Notes: generated from the letters alone by a model not told the origin. A DNA stretch of 25,028 nucleotides from Sphingobacteriales bacterium (GCA_024640385.1 JAHEFC010000006.1:1-25028), one strand, 5' to 3'; shown: positions 1-9,742, counted from the first letter of the stretch. Translations and numbers: made by a program.

Positions 1-484
<484 letters not shown>

Positions 485-498
485 TTATTTTTTGATTG

Positions 499-1428
499 TT
501 AGTTATTCCTGAACTTCAGCGGGCTCAGCTGCATATGTTTTTTAAAGAAGTTATTGAAATGAGTGACTTCCGTAAAGCCCAATGCATAAGCAATCTCTGA
601 TACCGTCCATGCACTGTGTTTGAGAAGGATCTTTGCTTCCTGCAAAACGCGTTCAGCGATCAATTGAGAGGTTGTTTTTTCAGTGACCGCTTTTACTGCT
701 CTGTTCAGATGATTGACATGAACATTCAGCTGGCGTGCAAAATCAGACGCGGATCGAAGACTCACGGTCTGGTGATTTTCGTCAATGGGGAATTGCCTTT
801 CCAGCAACTCCAAAAACAGGGTGGCGATCCTTTGAGATGCATGTATAGGCTGCTTTTCAAACTCGGCCGTAGGCTGCATTTTCAACGCAAAATGGATGAG
901 CTCAAATACAAGGGTTCTCAGTACATCATATTTATGAACGTATTCTGAATTGATCTCTTCAAACATGCGATCGAAAATGCTTTGCACGCAGTTTACCTGA
1001 TCGCCTGTAAGCTCAAAAACATGGGTCCCGTCGGGCTGGAATACTGAATATTGATTCAGGTTCCCGTATTGATGGAAAAAATGCTGGTTGAATATGCAGA
1101 AAGCTCCTTCCCTGATATTATCCAGGTGTTCCCATTTATAGGGAATGTGAGGGTTGGAAAAAGATAATGCCTGCTTTTTTACTTCAACCACTTTATCCGC
1201 ATAATGCACTTTACTGTTTCCGATCACCAGCATGATCTTGTAAAAATCCCTCCTTTTGTAAGGCACCGGCTGGGCTTTGTCTCCCACAAAAGGTTCCAGC
1301 CTGAACAAGTTGAAATGCCCGATCTCATTTCGGAGATTATCCGGCATCCAATCGAACTTTCGCTTGTAGAATTCCTCTATGGATTCGATCTTGCTCACTC
1401 TGCTGAATTTACAATTTTCAAACAACAT
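499..1428 (-). CDS. AraC/XylS-family transcriptional regulator
   Basis: DNA-binding regulator of about 309 residues. The N-terminal two thirds is a cupin-like sensor region (RRDFYKIMLVIGNSKVHYADK, then SFSNPHIPYKWEHLD). The last ~100 residues form the paired helix-turn-helix AraC domain, with AERVLQEAKILL, then TVSEIAYALGFTEVTHFNNFFKKH and a final SPLKFR. The frame stays open to an ATG at 1443, but the second ATG at 1428 has AGGAG five bases upstream and is preferred. Such a strong Shine-Dalgarno is unusual here. The gene is followed after 17 nt by an aldo/keto reductase and is divergent from the CPBP protease gene. The shared gap holds two dyads that could be operators. Family members of this type often activate a neighbouring oxidoreductase; that role here is inference. 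Confidence 0.93.
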   Translation of the reverse strand: MLFENCKFSRVSKIESIEEFYKRKFDWMPDNLRNEIGHFNLFRLEPFVGDKAQPVPYKRRDFYKIMLVIGNSKVHYADKVVEVKKQALSFSNPHIPYKWEHLDNIREGAFCIFNQHFFHQYGNLNQYSVFQPDGTHVFELTGDQVNCVQSIFDRMFEEINSEYVHKYDVLRTLVFELIHFALKMQPTAEFEKQPIHASQRIATLFLELLERQFPIDENHQTVSLRSASDFARQLNVHVNHLNRAVKAVTEKTTSQLIAERVLQEAKILLKHSAWTVSEIAYALGFTEVTHFNNFFKKHMQLSPLKFRNN

Positions 1429-1475
1429 GGTTTCTCCTGACATCCTTCATCGGCCTTCAGTCAACCCAATTGCAA

Positions 1476-1500
1476 AGGAATGCCATTCGCAGACATTCCT
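1476..1500. promoter_or_regulatory. Inverted repeat in the araC-CPBP divergent gap
   Basis: AGGAATG at 1476-1482 is matched by its reverse complement CATTCCT at 1494-1500. A smaller dyad, GAATG-C-CATTC, sits inside the left half. It lies about 50 bases upstream of the regulator start, a plausible place for autoregulation. The role is inferred from position only. Confidence 0.35.
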
Positions 1501-1540
1501 ATAACATTATTCAAATCAATTATTACAAAATTCAAACAAT

Positions 1541-1552
1541 GATACCGGTATC
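1541..1552. promoter_or_regulatory. Perfect palindrome GATACCGGTATC overlapping a promoter
   Basis: A perfect 12-bp palindrome whose last four bases are the first four of the -7 element TATCTTTG (1549-1556). A protein bound here would block RNA polymerase at the CPBP promoter. It may be an operator for the adjacent AraC-type regulator or another factor. Only the sequence and the overlap are seen. Confidence 0.4.
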
Positions 1553-1556
1553 TTTG
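1549..1556 (+). promoter_or_regulatory. TAnnTTTG -7 promoter element for the CPBP gene
   Basis: TATCTTTG matches the Bacteroidota housekeeping sigma -7 consensus TAnnTTTG. Transcription would start near 1562, giving a leader of about 20 nt before the ATG at 1583. No clear TTTG -33 element is seen. Confidence 0.55.
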
Positions 1557-1582
1557 AAAGATAACAGGTCAAATCTTTCAGC

Positions 1583-2227
1583 ATGAGCATTACCGAAAAA
1601 ATTGCCTCTTTGTTGGCCATCGCATTCTGCTTCATCTTTCCTCATTTTGGTGGCGGGATCCTGGTTTACCCGATCATCGTTTCCCTGTTCATTTTTCTGT
1701 TTATTCGATTTATTTCCAAAGAGAAAATTGAAGACCTGTTTTTCAGCTTCAAAAGATTTGAGTTAGCGTCGGTATGGATTGGAATTGTTGGAGCAGTTAT
1801 ACTGTCGGCATTTTTCCGGTTTGCCTGGGAACCGTTGATAGAACTGATCTTGCCGGGTGAAAAAATCGACCTGTCGGATTTTGCCAGCATCAGTGGTAAT
1901 ACCTGGAACTATATTTTCATACTTTTCATTGCTTTTATTGTTGGAGGATTATACGAAGAGCTCATTTTTCACGGCTTCATCTTTACAAGATTTGAAAAAC
2001 TAATCCCGGGAAAATATTCCACAACATTCGCCTTCAGCCTTACAACACTGTTGTTTGGCGCCTATCATTTTCAACAAGGCATTAGAGGCGTTTTACTCGC
2101 CATGATCGCTGGCGCGGTCTATCATCTGCTGATTCTTAAATTCAAACGAAACCTCTGGTATGGAGTATTCATCCACACTTTTTTTGATTTTATCGGCCTG
2201 ACGATGATCTACCTGGGGTATTTGTAG
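1583..2227 (+). CDS. CPBP-family intramembrane metalloprotease
   Basis: Polytopic membrane protein of 214 residues, the usual size for CPBP (CaaX protease and bacteriocin-processing, Abi) enzymes. It has about six hydrophobic segments, starting at residues 6-40. The family's metal-binding motifs are visible: EELIFH at 125-130, FGAYH at 158-162 and HTFFD at 198-202. The first motif is normally EExxxR, but the Arg position here is His130, a variation worth noting. The two glutamates and the later histidines that form the active site are kept. A TAnnTTTG promoter lies 27 bases upstream of the start. The gene is divergent from the AraC-type regulator and convergent with the secreted protein at 2275-3435. 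Bacterial members act in prenyl-protein or peptide processing or in self-immunity; the substrate here cannot be told. Confidence 0.88.
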   Translation: MSITEKIASLLAIAFCFIFPHFGGGILVYPIIVSLFIFLFIRFISKEKIEDLFFSFKRFELASVWIGIVGAVILSAFFRFAWEPLIELILPGEKIDLSDFASISGNTWNYIFILFIAFIVGGLYEELIFHGFIFTRFEKLIPGKYSTTFAFSLTTLLFGAYHFQQGIRGVLLAMIAGAVYHLLILKFKRNLWYGVFIHTFFDFIGLTMIYLGYL

Positions 2228-2274
2228 AAACATAAACCCCGTGTACAAGCAGTTTTATAACGGTGGCCCCTATC

Positions 2275-3435
2275 TTACCGGGTTGGCGAATGGATAGGCT
2301 TGTAGGAAATACCCTTCACTTTCTCCGGGTAGAAGAAATAATTATACACATAATCAAAATCAAAATTATCCAGGATCGACTTATGCATGTGCAAACCTGG
2401 GGGATCATCATTGGCCACCCCTTCAGCTTCCCATGCGATCACCACCCATTGCGGCTTATCTGTTTTGGAAAGTGCCGATTTTGCGGGATCATATTTGTAT
2501 ACTGGTATCTTTCGGTCACCGGCGCCAGATCCCTCAAATATGTCAACTACACTGCTGTTCTCCAGGTAAAGGCTGGGTTGTGCCGAATAGATCGCCGCTG
2601 GCTCCTGCAGCCTGTTCTTGTATTTGTCTTTCAACCTTTGGAATGCAGCAATCCTTCTGTCATATTTTTCATTTTCCTCTGCCCTGACCTTTTTCTTGGT
2701 TTCTTCATTCCAGGTGTCCTTGTTGATCTTGTCGGTTTTTTCTGCATGATCCCTTTCTATGGCTTTGCCGAACTGGTCCAGGAATTCCCCTTTCGTAATC
2801 TGGATGTAAGGCCGCACATTATCCTTACATAGGATGACTACATATTGAAGTGTTGTCCCGATTCCTTTGGGTTGGTAGTAACTGATGTATTTTTTTAACC
2901 CAGGGTGCGTGTTGAAATTAAGAAGTTTGCTGACCTTCTCTTCTTCTGGATCAAGCCCCTTCTCATGGGGGATATAAAAATAATATTGTTCAGGAGTTGT
3001 GATGGTATATACCTTGTCTCCGATCAGGCCATTAGCCATAATATACCAGAACCAGTGGGTATTGGTTTCAGGAACATATTTACCCTGTTCGTTCTTTTTT
3101 AGTTCGATATAGGTTTTCGCATTGGCACCATAACGGCTGGGCAGCGATCTTGTATCCTCATTATACTGATGAAGTTTGTCGTTAGCAGTTCTTACAATAT
3201 CGCCTAATGCCCCTTTTGGTGTATAGCTGGCCTGCATCCATGTTCTGAAGGTATTACATAGTGCCATTTGCTTTTCAGAAAAAGACCTGTTATCGTAACT
3301 GACTGCTTTGGACGGTTCCTCAGCTTTAAATATTTTCATCCAACCCAGGTATTGGTTGGCGTACTCTTTCTGTGCCATTGCGGTATAGGAAGCCAGGAGA
3401 ACCAGCATAATAAAGAAATGTTTGATCAGCTTCAT
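2275..3435 (-). CDS. Secreted protein of unknown function
   Basis: 386 residues with a clear Sec signal peptide: positive MKLIKH, a hydrophobic core and probable cleavage after AMA at residue 21. The mature protein would be periplasmic or surface-exposed. I do not recognise a family. Visible traits are an aromatic- and lysine-rich composition, a charged helical stretch rich in Lys, Glu and Asp near residues 225-275 (KTDKINKDTWNEETKKK and onwards), and a C-terminal part with the segments PQWVVIAWEAEGVANDDPPGL and FDFDYVYNYFFYPEKVKG. The latter look like beta strands of a compact domain. It is transcribed divergently from the sulfatase gene at 3581, sharing a 145-base gap, so it might belong with that cluster. 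A near-match TATCTTAG lies on the minus strand at 3507-3500. No catalytic motif is seen. Confidence 0.85.
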   Translation of the reverse strand: MKLIKHFFIMLVLLASYTAMAQKEYANQYLGWMKIFKAEEPSKAVSYDNRSFSEKQMALCNTFRTWMQASYTPKGALGDIVRTANDKLHQYNEDTRSLPSRYGANAKTYIELKKNEQGKYVPETNTHWFWYIMANGLIGDKVYTITTPEQYYFYIPHEKGLDPEEEKVSKLLNFNTHPGLKKYISYYQPKGIGTTLQYVVILCKDNVRPYIQITKGEFLDQFGKAIERDHAEKTDKINKDTWNEETKKKVRAEENEKYDRRIAAFQRLKDKYKNRLQEPAAIYSAQPSLYLENSSVVDIFEGSGAGDRKIPVYKYDPAKSALSKTDKPQWVVIAWEAEGVANDDPPGLHMHKSILDNFDFDYVYNYFFYPEKVKGISYKPIHSPTR

Positions 3436-3580
3436 GTAAAGAACTTATTTGTAGCTATGATTAAAGGTTGCCTGACCTCACCAAAAACCCCGGAAGTATC
3501 TAAGATAGAAAACTGGGACAATTATTCATAACTTGAACAAGAAGCTACATGAAAAGGTCATTTCATGATATCCTGTTTGT

Positions 3581-4993
3581 ATGAAGCATTTCCTGATAAT
3601 AGTTTATCTGCTATCGATCCATTTTGTTGGTACGGCCCAGCCCAACAGGCCAAACATCATTTTTATTTTGACCGACGATCAACGCTGGGATGCGCTGGGT
3701 ATAGCCGGCAATACAATTATTAAAACACCCGAAATGGATGCACTGGCAACAGCCGGAACCTATTTCAGGAATGCATTCTCCACTACACCTATTTGTGCAG
3801 CAAGCAGGGCATCCATATTAACAGGGTTGTATGAACGCACCCATGGTTATACTTTTCAACAACCGGGGCTCCAACAACCTTATGCCGATATCATGTATCC
3901 CAAAATATTAAAGGAGAATGGCTACTACGTTGGTTTGTTCGGAAAACTCGGTGTGAACATGAAAGATCCGGCCCGGTATTTTAATGAGAGCGATTTCTAT
4001 GACCGTGGGGAAAAGCCAGACAGGCGAGGCTATTTTTATAAAATGATCGGCAACGACACGGTCCATCTTACACGGTATTCAGGGCAACAGGCCCAGGAGT
4101 TCATCAAGAATGCACCTCCGGGCAAACCATTTTGCCTTTCCATCTATTTCAGTGCCCCCCATGCACACGACCCGTCCACGGAACAATATTTCTGGCAGGC
4201 AAAATCAGAAGCTCGTTATAAAGATATCTTGATTCCTCCTCCAATTCTGCCAGATGACAAGTACTTTAATCAATTGCCTCTTGAAGTAAGACAGGGATTT
4301 AACAGAACACGGTGGACATGGAGATTTGACACGCCTGAGAAATACCAGAACAGCCTCAAAGGTTATTATAGGATGATCAATGAAATTGATGATGAAATTG
4401 GTGCACTGAGAAAACTGCTGAGTGAAAGAGGGTTGGCAGACAATACGATCTTCATCATCATGAGTGATAATGGTTATTTTACAGGTGATCGCCAGCTGGC
4501 CGACAAATGGCTGATGTATGACCCTTCCATCCGTGTTCCATTGATCATCTACGACCCAAGGAAGCATAAACCATCCACCATAGATGCAATGGTTTTAAAT
4601 ATTGATGTTCCCAAAACTATACTTGAATTTGCCGGTATTAAACCACCGCCCAATTACCAGGGCATAAGCCTGAAACCTTTTGTTGACAAAGGGAATATTT
4701 CATCAGGCCGGGATCACATCCTCATCGAACATCTTTGGAAACTGCCAGAGATCCCGTCAAGTGAAGGTATCCGCACATCGAAGTGGAAATATTTTCGCTA
4801 CCGTTTGATCAACGCCCCTGAAGAGCTGTATGACCTGCAAAATGACCCTCTTGAAACCATCAACCTGGCTGCGAGTAGTAAATACAAAAAAGAACTCAGT
4901 AAACTAAGGGCGATGTGCACCCAAAGATCTGAAGAATTGATGTCCTTAAAACTTGCTCCTGATCAGCAACCAGTATCGCAAAAGAGCTATTAA
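3581..4993 (+). CDS. Exported formylglycine-type sulfatase
   Basis: Type I sulfatase of 470 residues that hydrolyses sulfate esters, probably on glycans, in the periplasm. A signal peptide (residues 1-19, ending VGTAQ) precedes the catalytic domain. The metal-binding pair Asp32-Asp33 is in FILTDDQRWDALG. The signature CAASRASILTG starts at Cys72, the residue converted to formylglycine. The second metal site is Asp296-Asn297 in IIMSDNGYF, followed by the conserved lysine of ADKWLMYD. The C-terminal 100 residues, with IRTSKWKYFRYRL and PEELYDLQNDPLE, form the usual C-terminal subdomain. General appearance is of the N-acetylglucosamine-6-sulfatase/iduronate-sulfatase side of family S1; the subfamily is not certain. 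It is first in a run of three same-strand exported enzymes, 14 nt before the next gene. Cys-type sulfatases need a separate maturase, which is not in this window. Confidence 0.93.
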   Translation: MKHFLIIVYLLSIHFVGTAQPNRPNIIFILTDDQRWDALGIAGNTIIKTPEMDALATAGTYFRNAFSTTPICAASRASILTGLYERTHGYTFQQPGLQQPYADIMYPKILKENGYYVGLFGKLGVNMKDPARYFNESDFYDRGEKPDRRGYFYKMIGNDTVHLTRYSGQQAQEFIKNAPPGKPFCLSIYFSAPHAHDPSTEQYFWQAKSEARYKDILIPPPILPDDKYFNQLPLEVRQGFNRTRWTWRFDTPEKYQNSLKGYYRMINEIDDEIGALRKLLSERGLADNTIFIIMSDNGYFTGDRQLADKWLMYDPSIRVPLIIYDPRKHKPSTIDAMVLNIDVPKTILEFAGIKPPPNYQGISLKPFVDKGNISSGRDHILIEHLWKLPEIPSSEGIRTSKWKYFRYRLINAPEELYDLQNDPLETINLAASSKYKKELSKLRAMCTQRSEELMSLKLAPDQQPVSQKSY

Positions 4994-5007
4994 AACCCAT
5001 TAGAAAA

Positions 5008-7533
5008 ATGAAATTTGCATTTCTGGCGCAGATTGTTCTTTTTAGCTTTCTCTGGTGTTTCAGTGTTTCCGGTCAGACCGGCATATCTGATAATCCCCGA
5101 TCTAAAGTGGTCGCCATTGGAAATAGCAAAATTAAAATCACATTAGACTACAACCTCAAATGTGTTGTAACAGAAATGAAGGTCAATGGGGAATCTGTAC
5201 TTTCCGACCAGGCCGGGATCTACACGGGAATTCGAACATCCAACTCCTATTACTCAACACGGCAACTGGTCTCATCGCCTAACATAAAAACGGCAGATAA
5301 CAAGATCACTGTTTCCGGAATCCGCTATGGCGATAACACTGCTCCTGTTAATGAAACCTGGACTTTCCAGGTTACTGATCATGATATAAAATTTTCCATC
5401 GAACGAAATGTTTCAAAAGATCTTACCGCCGAAGAACTCGCATTCCCATCTGTGAATTTCAAAAATATTCGCACCTGGAATGGTGCTTTCCTCGATTATG
5501 GAGGACTGGCCTGGTTTTATCTTTTCAATGAGAAACTTTGCACCTATGGGGTCCACTCCGGCACCTCAGTTTTCTGGAACAGCACCACAGGAAATGGCCT
5601 TTCCATTGCCGCCACAGCGCCGGGCAGACAGGTAGCTACAAAGTTTTCGCGATCCGAGGATGACCAATTGGTGTATAATGTCTCGGTGTCTGAACAGGAA
5701 ATGACATACCGCTACGATGTTGATACCAAAAGAAGAAGATTTGTACGTGGTAAAACTGATGTATGGAATTCAATACCAGTTCCAGCAGGAAAAACTGTTC
5801 AAACAATTTCCTTATCCTATGTGAATTATAACGAAACTTATAACAGGGGTCGCCTTGTTGGAATAAACGGGAAAAATCTAACCGGTTTATTGAATACCAT
5901 AGCAAGGATCGGGGTTATCGATGCAAAACTTTTTGGCGGTAATAGCTGGCACACACCCTATGGACCCATTTGCCTGCATGAGCAGTATATTGCGCAGATG
6001 GGTGTGGCCATCAACGACCCTGCCTACATCAGCGGGTACAAGCAATGCCTGGAAAATTACCGCGACCATGCTATTCAGGAAGACGGCCGTGTTGTAGCCA
6101 GGTGGGCATACACCGATGAAGACGCCATGCCGGGAACAGCGTCTCCACTGGGCTTTTACGAAGCGCAATGGGGATACCTGATGGATTCAAATCCTGATTT
6201 TGTCACCAATGTAGCAGAACTGTATGATCAGCACGGAGATCTCAATTGGGTCAGAACATTTAAATCCTCCTGCGAAAATGCTCTGGACCATATGCTGAAA
6301 AGAGATGCAAACGGGAATCACCTGATTGAAATGAAAACAGATAGCCACGCCGAAAAAAAAGGCAGCGACTGGATCGATATTATCTGGGCCTCTTATGAAA
6401 ATGCATTTGTGAATGCGAAACTCTACTACGCACTCAGCTTATGGTCAAAGATCGAAACACAACTGGGAGATTACGGTAAAGCCAAATATTATTCGGAATA
6501 TGCCACTGCACTGAAAATAAGTTTCAATAAATCAACAACAGACGGCGGTTTTTGGGACGAGAAAAATAAATGGTATGTGCATTGGCTGGACAAGGATGGA
6601 TCAGTACATGGCAACAACCTGGTGACTCCGGTAAATTTCATGGCCATCGCTTACGGCATCTGTGAAGATGAAAACAGGAAGAAAGCCATACTGGACCAGA
6701 TCGAACAACAGATGCAAAAAGAAGATCTGTTCGCCTGGCCCTTATGTATGTATTCGTATGCTCAGGGCGAAGGAAATGATTGGCAGTTCCCTTTCCCGAA
6801 CTACGAGAACGGCGATATTTTTTTGTCCTGGGGCGCAGTAGGTGTTGATGCCTATGCTTCTTACAAGCCGGATCTGGCCTTGAAATACATCGAAAACATA
6901 CTGTCCCGCTATGAAAAAGACGGCCTGGCTTTTCAGCGCTACGGAAGAATGAAGCAGGATGGATTGGGTGATGATATTCTTTCCGGGAACAGCCTGGCGC
7001 TCGTGGGGCTCTACATATCCATTTACGGGATCAATCCAAGATATAACCGGATCTACCTGGATCCTCACCTGCCCGACAAACTTTCCGGAACAGAGATCAA
7101 TTACAAATTCAGGGGCGACCAGGTAAAGATTGAATTGGATAACCAGCGTTACTCTATTTCGACTCCGCTATTCAAACTGATTTCTTCAGAAGATTTCGGA
7201 TTTAACGCATCATCGAATGAATTGGAATTTTTTAAATCTAACAGTGATTCATATTCCTTACAAGCAAGATTACCTGATCGAAGTAAATTGACCCTTGAGA
7301 TCATACAATGGGACAGTGACTCCTATGCCTGGCAACAAACTACATCTTCAAATAAAGGAACCCTGAGCTATAAGGTTCAAGGATTAAAACCTGATCTTGT
7401 ATATGAAATAGGCGCTAATGGCCTGGTTTACAAAACTGTAAAGACTAATGCTGGCGGGGGCATTGAATTTTCTGTGCCAATGAAAACAGGTTCGTCGGAA
7501 ATTAAAATTCGACTATTAAGTAAAAAGAACTGA
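5008..7533 (+). CDS. Exported six-hairpin-glycosidase-like protein
   Basis: 841 residues with a signal peptide (about 1-22, ending SVSG). The first ~290 residues look like a beta-sandwich domain (strand-rich, many Thr/Ser/Asn). Residues about 300-700 look like an (alpha/alpha)6 barrel: repeated helix pairs with WASYENAFVNAKLYYALSLW, FWDEKNKWYVHWL, HGNNLVTPVNFMAIAYGI and NYENGDIFLSWGAVGVDAY. The last ~140 residues return to beta structure. This resembles the architecture of alpha-L-rhamnosidase-type and related clan GH-L/GH-M glycosidases. I cannot assign a GH family or the catalytic acids; candidates are the acidic residues in YTDEDAM and GSDWIDI and the Glu and Asp of NYENGD. It sits between two sulfatases, with gaps of 14 and 79 nt. 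This suggests it cuts or binds a sulfated polysaccharide that the sulfatases strip. The fold and role are inferred. Confidence 0.7.
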   Translation: MKFAFLAQIVLFSFLWCFSVSGQTGISDNPRSKVVAIGNSKIKITLDYNLKCVVTEMKVNGESVLSDQAGIYTGIRTSNSYYSTRQLVSSPNIKTADNKITVSGIRYGDNTAPVNETWTFQVTDHDIKFSIERNVSKDLTAEELAFPSVNFKNIRTWNGAFLDYGGLAWFYLFNEKLCTYGVHSGTSVFWNSTTGNGLSIAATAPGRQVATKFSRSEDDQLVYNVSVSEQEMTYRYDVDTKRRRFVRGKTDVWNSIPVPAGKTVQTISLSYVNYNETYNRGRLVGINGKNLTGLLNTIARIGVIDAKLFGGNSWHTPYGPICLHEQYIAQMGVAINDPAYISGYKQCLENYRDHAIQEDGRVVARWAYTDEDAMPGTASPLGFYEAQWGYLMDSNPDFVTNVAELYDQHGDLNWVRTFKSSCENALDHMLKRDANGNHLIEMKTDSHAEKKGSDWIDIIWASYENAFVNAKLYYALSLWSKIETQLGDYGKAKYYSEYATALKISFNKSTTDGGFWDEKNKWYVHWLDKDGSVHGNNLVTPVNFMAIAYGICEDENRKKAILDQIEQQMQKEDLFAWPLCMYSYAQGEGNDWQFPFPNYENGDIFLSWGAVGVDAYASYKPDLALKYIENILSRYEKDGLAFQRYGRMKQDGLGDDILSGNSLALVGLYISIYGINPRYNRIYLDPHLPDKLSGTEINYKFRGDQVKIELDNQRYSISTPLFKLISSEDFGFNASSNELEFFKSNSDSYSLQARLPDRSKLTLEIIQWDSDSYAWQQTTSSNKGTLSYKVQGLKPDLVYEIGANGLVYKTVKTNAGGGIEFSVPMKTGSSEIKIRLLSKKN

Positions 7534-7612
7534 TTCAAACCTGTATTATTAACCCAACCAGCGTAAGCAATTGTTCGCGATAAGTACCGGAATGCAGACC
7601 TAAATCAATTTC

Positions 7613-9427
7613 ATGAGAACCGTATTAAAAAAAAATCTGGTTACACTCACATTGAGCAGTTTACTATTTCATTTTTGTATTGCGCAATATAGTCCTGCTA
7701 AGATCTATCATCAGGATCCACTCATCTACGATACCACTACCCATTTATACAAAACCGTATACCAGCCCAAAGCTCCGGCAGGAGCGCCAAATATTGTCCT
7801 GATCATGCTGGACGATGTTGGCTTCAGTACGGCCGGCAGTTTTGGCGGTCTTGCTGAAACGCCGGTGATGGATTTTTTGGCTGCAGGAGGTTTAAAATAT
7901 AATAATTTTCATACCACAGCACTTTGTGCTCCTTCAAGAGCCGCACTATTAACGGGTAGAAATCATCACTCCGTAAACATGGGCCATTTTACGGAGACTG
8001 CTTTTGATGCACCCGGATACGATGGGAATATGCCTTTTGAAAAAGCTACTATGGCGGAGGTGTTGAAAGAGAACGGATATAATTCTTTTGTTTTAGGCAA
8101 ATGGCATTTAACACCAGTCTCCGATCGTACGGCTGCCGGTCCTTTCAACCGTTGGCCTACAGGCAGGGGCTTTGATCGTTTTTATGGATTTTTAGAATCT
8201 GCGACAGACCAATATTATCCTGTTCTTTGGGAAGGAATTACAAGAGCTCCTGTTGATACGGGTTCAGGAAAACATGTAAACACCATGTTAGCCGATAAGG
8301 CCATTCAGTACATACAGTATCAGCAGAAAGCGGCACCAGGTAAACCTTTCTTCCTATACCTGGCGCCCGGAACCGTTCATTCGCCCATGCAGGTAGGCAA
8401 AGAATGGATCGACAAATACAAGGGCAGGTTTGATATGGGATGGGATGAATATCGGGAAACTGTTTTGGCAAGACAGAAATTCCTGGGTGTCACTCCCCGG
8501 TACGTAACCCTGCCTCCGCGTAATGAACAGATCCCGGCCTGGGAAACATTATCCGGTAAGGAAAAGGCAGTAATGGCAAGAGCAATGGAAGCACATGCCG
8601 GATTTTTATCACAGGTGGATGATGAAATAGGCAGGGTGATCAATTTTATTAAGCGTTTAGGGCAGTTGGAAAATACCATTGTGATCCTGATCATTGGGGA
8701 TAACGGAGCAACAAAGTATACAGCCGAAATCCCCGGCGTTCCGAAAGGAATGGAAAAAGCAAGTCGTGATGAAAAAGTAAAAGCCGCATTTAAAAATATA
8801 GATCAGATCGGACGGAAAAACTTCAAAGGTGATATTCCCCTTGGGTGGACTCAAGCGACCAATACACCTTTTAAATTGTGGAAGGGTGATGCCAATTCGG
8901 AAGGAGGCACACATAATCCCATGATCATCTATGCGCCGGATTACATCAAAGAAAAAGGCGGCATCAGAGATCAATTTGTCCATTTGATCGATATCTGGCC
9001 AACCTTGATAGAGCTTACCAAAGTGAATGTGCCTGCAAGTATCAATGGATACAAACAGGCACCGCTTGAAGGTCAAAGTTTTGCTTATTCCCTAAATGAT
9101 GCAACTGCCCAAAGCAGGCATCGTTTGCAATATTTTGAAACGGGTGCTTCCAGGGCTTTGTATAAAGACGGATGGAAAGCTGCTGCCTATCACCGTCCTG
9201 GGACCTCTTATAAAGAGGACGTTTGGGAACTCTATGATATGGAACATGATTTTAATGAGCGTGTAGACCTCGCAAAAAAATATCCGCAGAAATTGAAAGA
9301 ATTGCGCGAAGCATTTGAACTGGAAGCTGCGAAATATCATGTTTATCCTTTACACGATTCATGGTTTCCCGCGGACGAATATTTACAGATCAGCGACAGC
9401 AGGTTGAAAGAAGCCAGGGATGATTGA
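7613..9427 (+). CDS. Exported arylsulfatase, S1_4-like
   Basis: Second type I sulfatase, 604 residues, with a signal peptide of about 24 residues ending FCIAQ. Metal ligands Asp67-Asp68 lie in IMLDDVGFSTAG and the modified cysteine is Cys105 in CAPSRAALLTGRNHH. Asp363-Asn364 in IIGDNGAT complete the metal site. The GRNHHSVNMG segment, the long insertion between residues 370 and 430 and the overall length match the Pseudomonas AtsA-type arylsulfatases (S1_4 in sulfatase classifications, named from memory). It lies 79 nt after the glycosidase-like gene on the same strand and probably belongs to the same unit. The substrate is unknown; family members act on aryl sulfates and on terminal sugar sulfates. 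No strong terminator follows; a weak CCAG/CTGG hairpin is seen just after the stop. Confidence 0.93.
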   Translation: MRTVLKKNLVTLTLSSLLFHFCIAQYSPAKIYHQDPLIYDTTTHLYKTVYQPKAPAGAPNIVLIMLDDVGFSTAGSFGGLAETPVMDFLAAGGLKYNNFHTTALCAPSRAALLTGRNHHSVNMGHFTETAFDAPGYDGNMPFEKATMAEVLKENGYNSFVLGKWHLTPVSDRTAAGPFNRWPTGRGFDRFYGFLESATDQYYPVLWEGITRAPVDTGSGKHVNTMLADKAIQYIQYQQKAAPGKPFFLYLAPGTVHSPMQVGKEWIDKYKGRFDMGWDEYRETVLARQKFLGVTPRYVTLPPRNEQIPAWETLSGKEKAVMARAMEAHAGFLSQVDDEIGRVINFIKRLGQLENTIVILIIGDNGATKYTAEIPGVPKGMEKASRDEKVKAAFKNIDQIGRKNFKGDIPLGWTQATNTPFKLWKGDANSEGGTHNPMIIYAPDYIKEKGGIRDQFVHLIDIWPTLIELTKVNVPASINGYKQAPLEGQSFAYSLNDATAQSRHRLQYFETGASRALYKDGWKAAAYHRPGTSYKEDVWELYDMEHDFNERVDLAKKYPQKLKELREAFELEAAKYHVYPLHDSWFPADEYLQISDSRLKEARDD

Positions 9428-9742
9428 TTCTTTATTCCAGGAAAAAATAACTGGGTCACAAAAGAAGTTCCGGGATTTGGGGACATGAAAAATAAGAACT
9501 TCAATTTAAAGACGGAAGCCAGCGTATTTAAGATGATACCCGGGTTTCAATCTGCCTTTTGATAGGATGGAAACATTCCGGGATGAGTATCGGCAAAAAT
9601 GAAAGCATAACAAAATGCAATACTTGCAAATAAAATAAACTGCTAATCCAAATAATAAGTCTATCTTGCACCTGTTAAAATTGTGCATCGGTTCTATAAT
9701 TATCCTGCTCAGCAATCTGCATTTTAGTTAGTTACTTCTGCC
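9428..9742. other. Gene-free stretch between arylsulfatase and RRM gene
   Basis: No convincing coding region. It contains a short inverted repeat (GAAGTTC near 9464 and GAACTTC near 9497) and a possible promoter-like TATCTTGC at 9662-9669, one base off the TAnnTTTG consensus. If that promoter is real, the RRM mRNA has a leader of about 110 nt. Confidence 0.45.
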
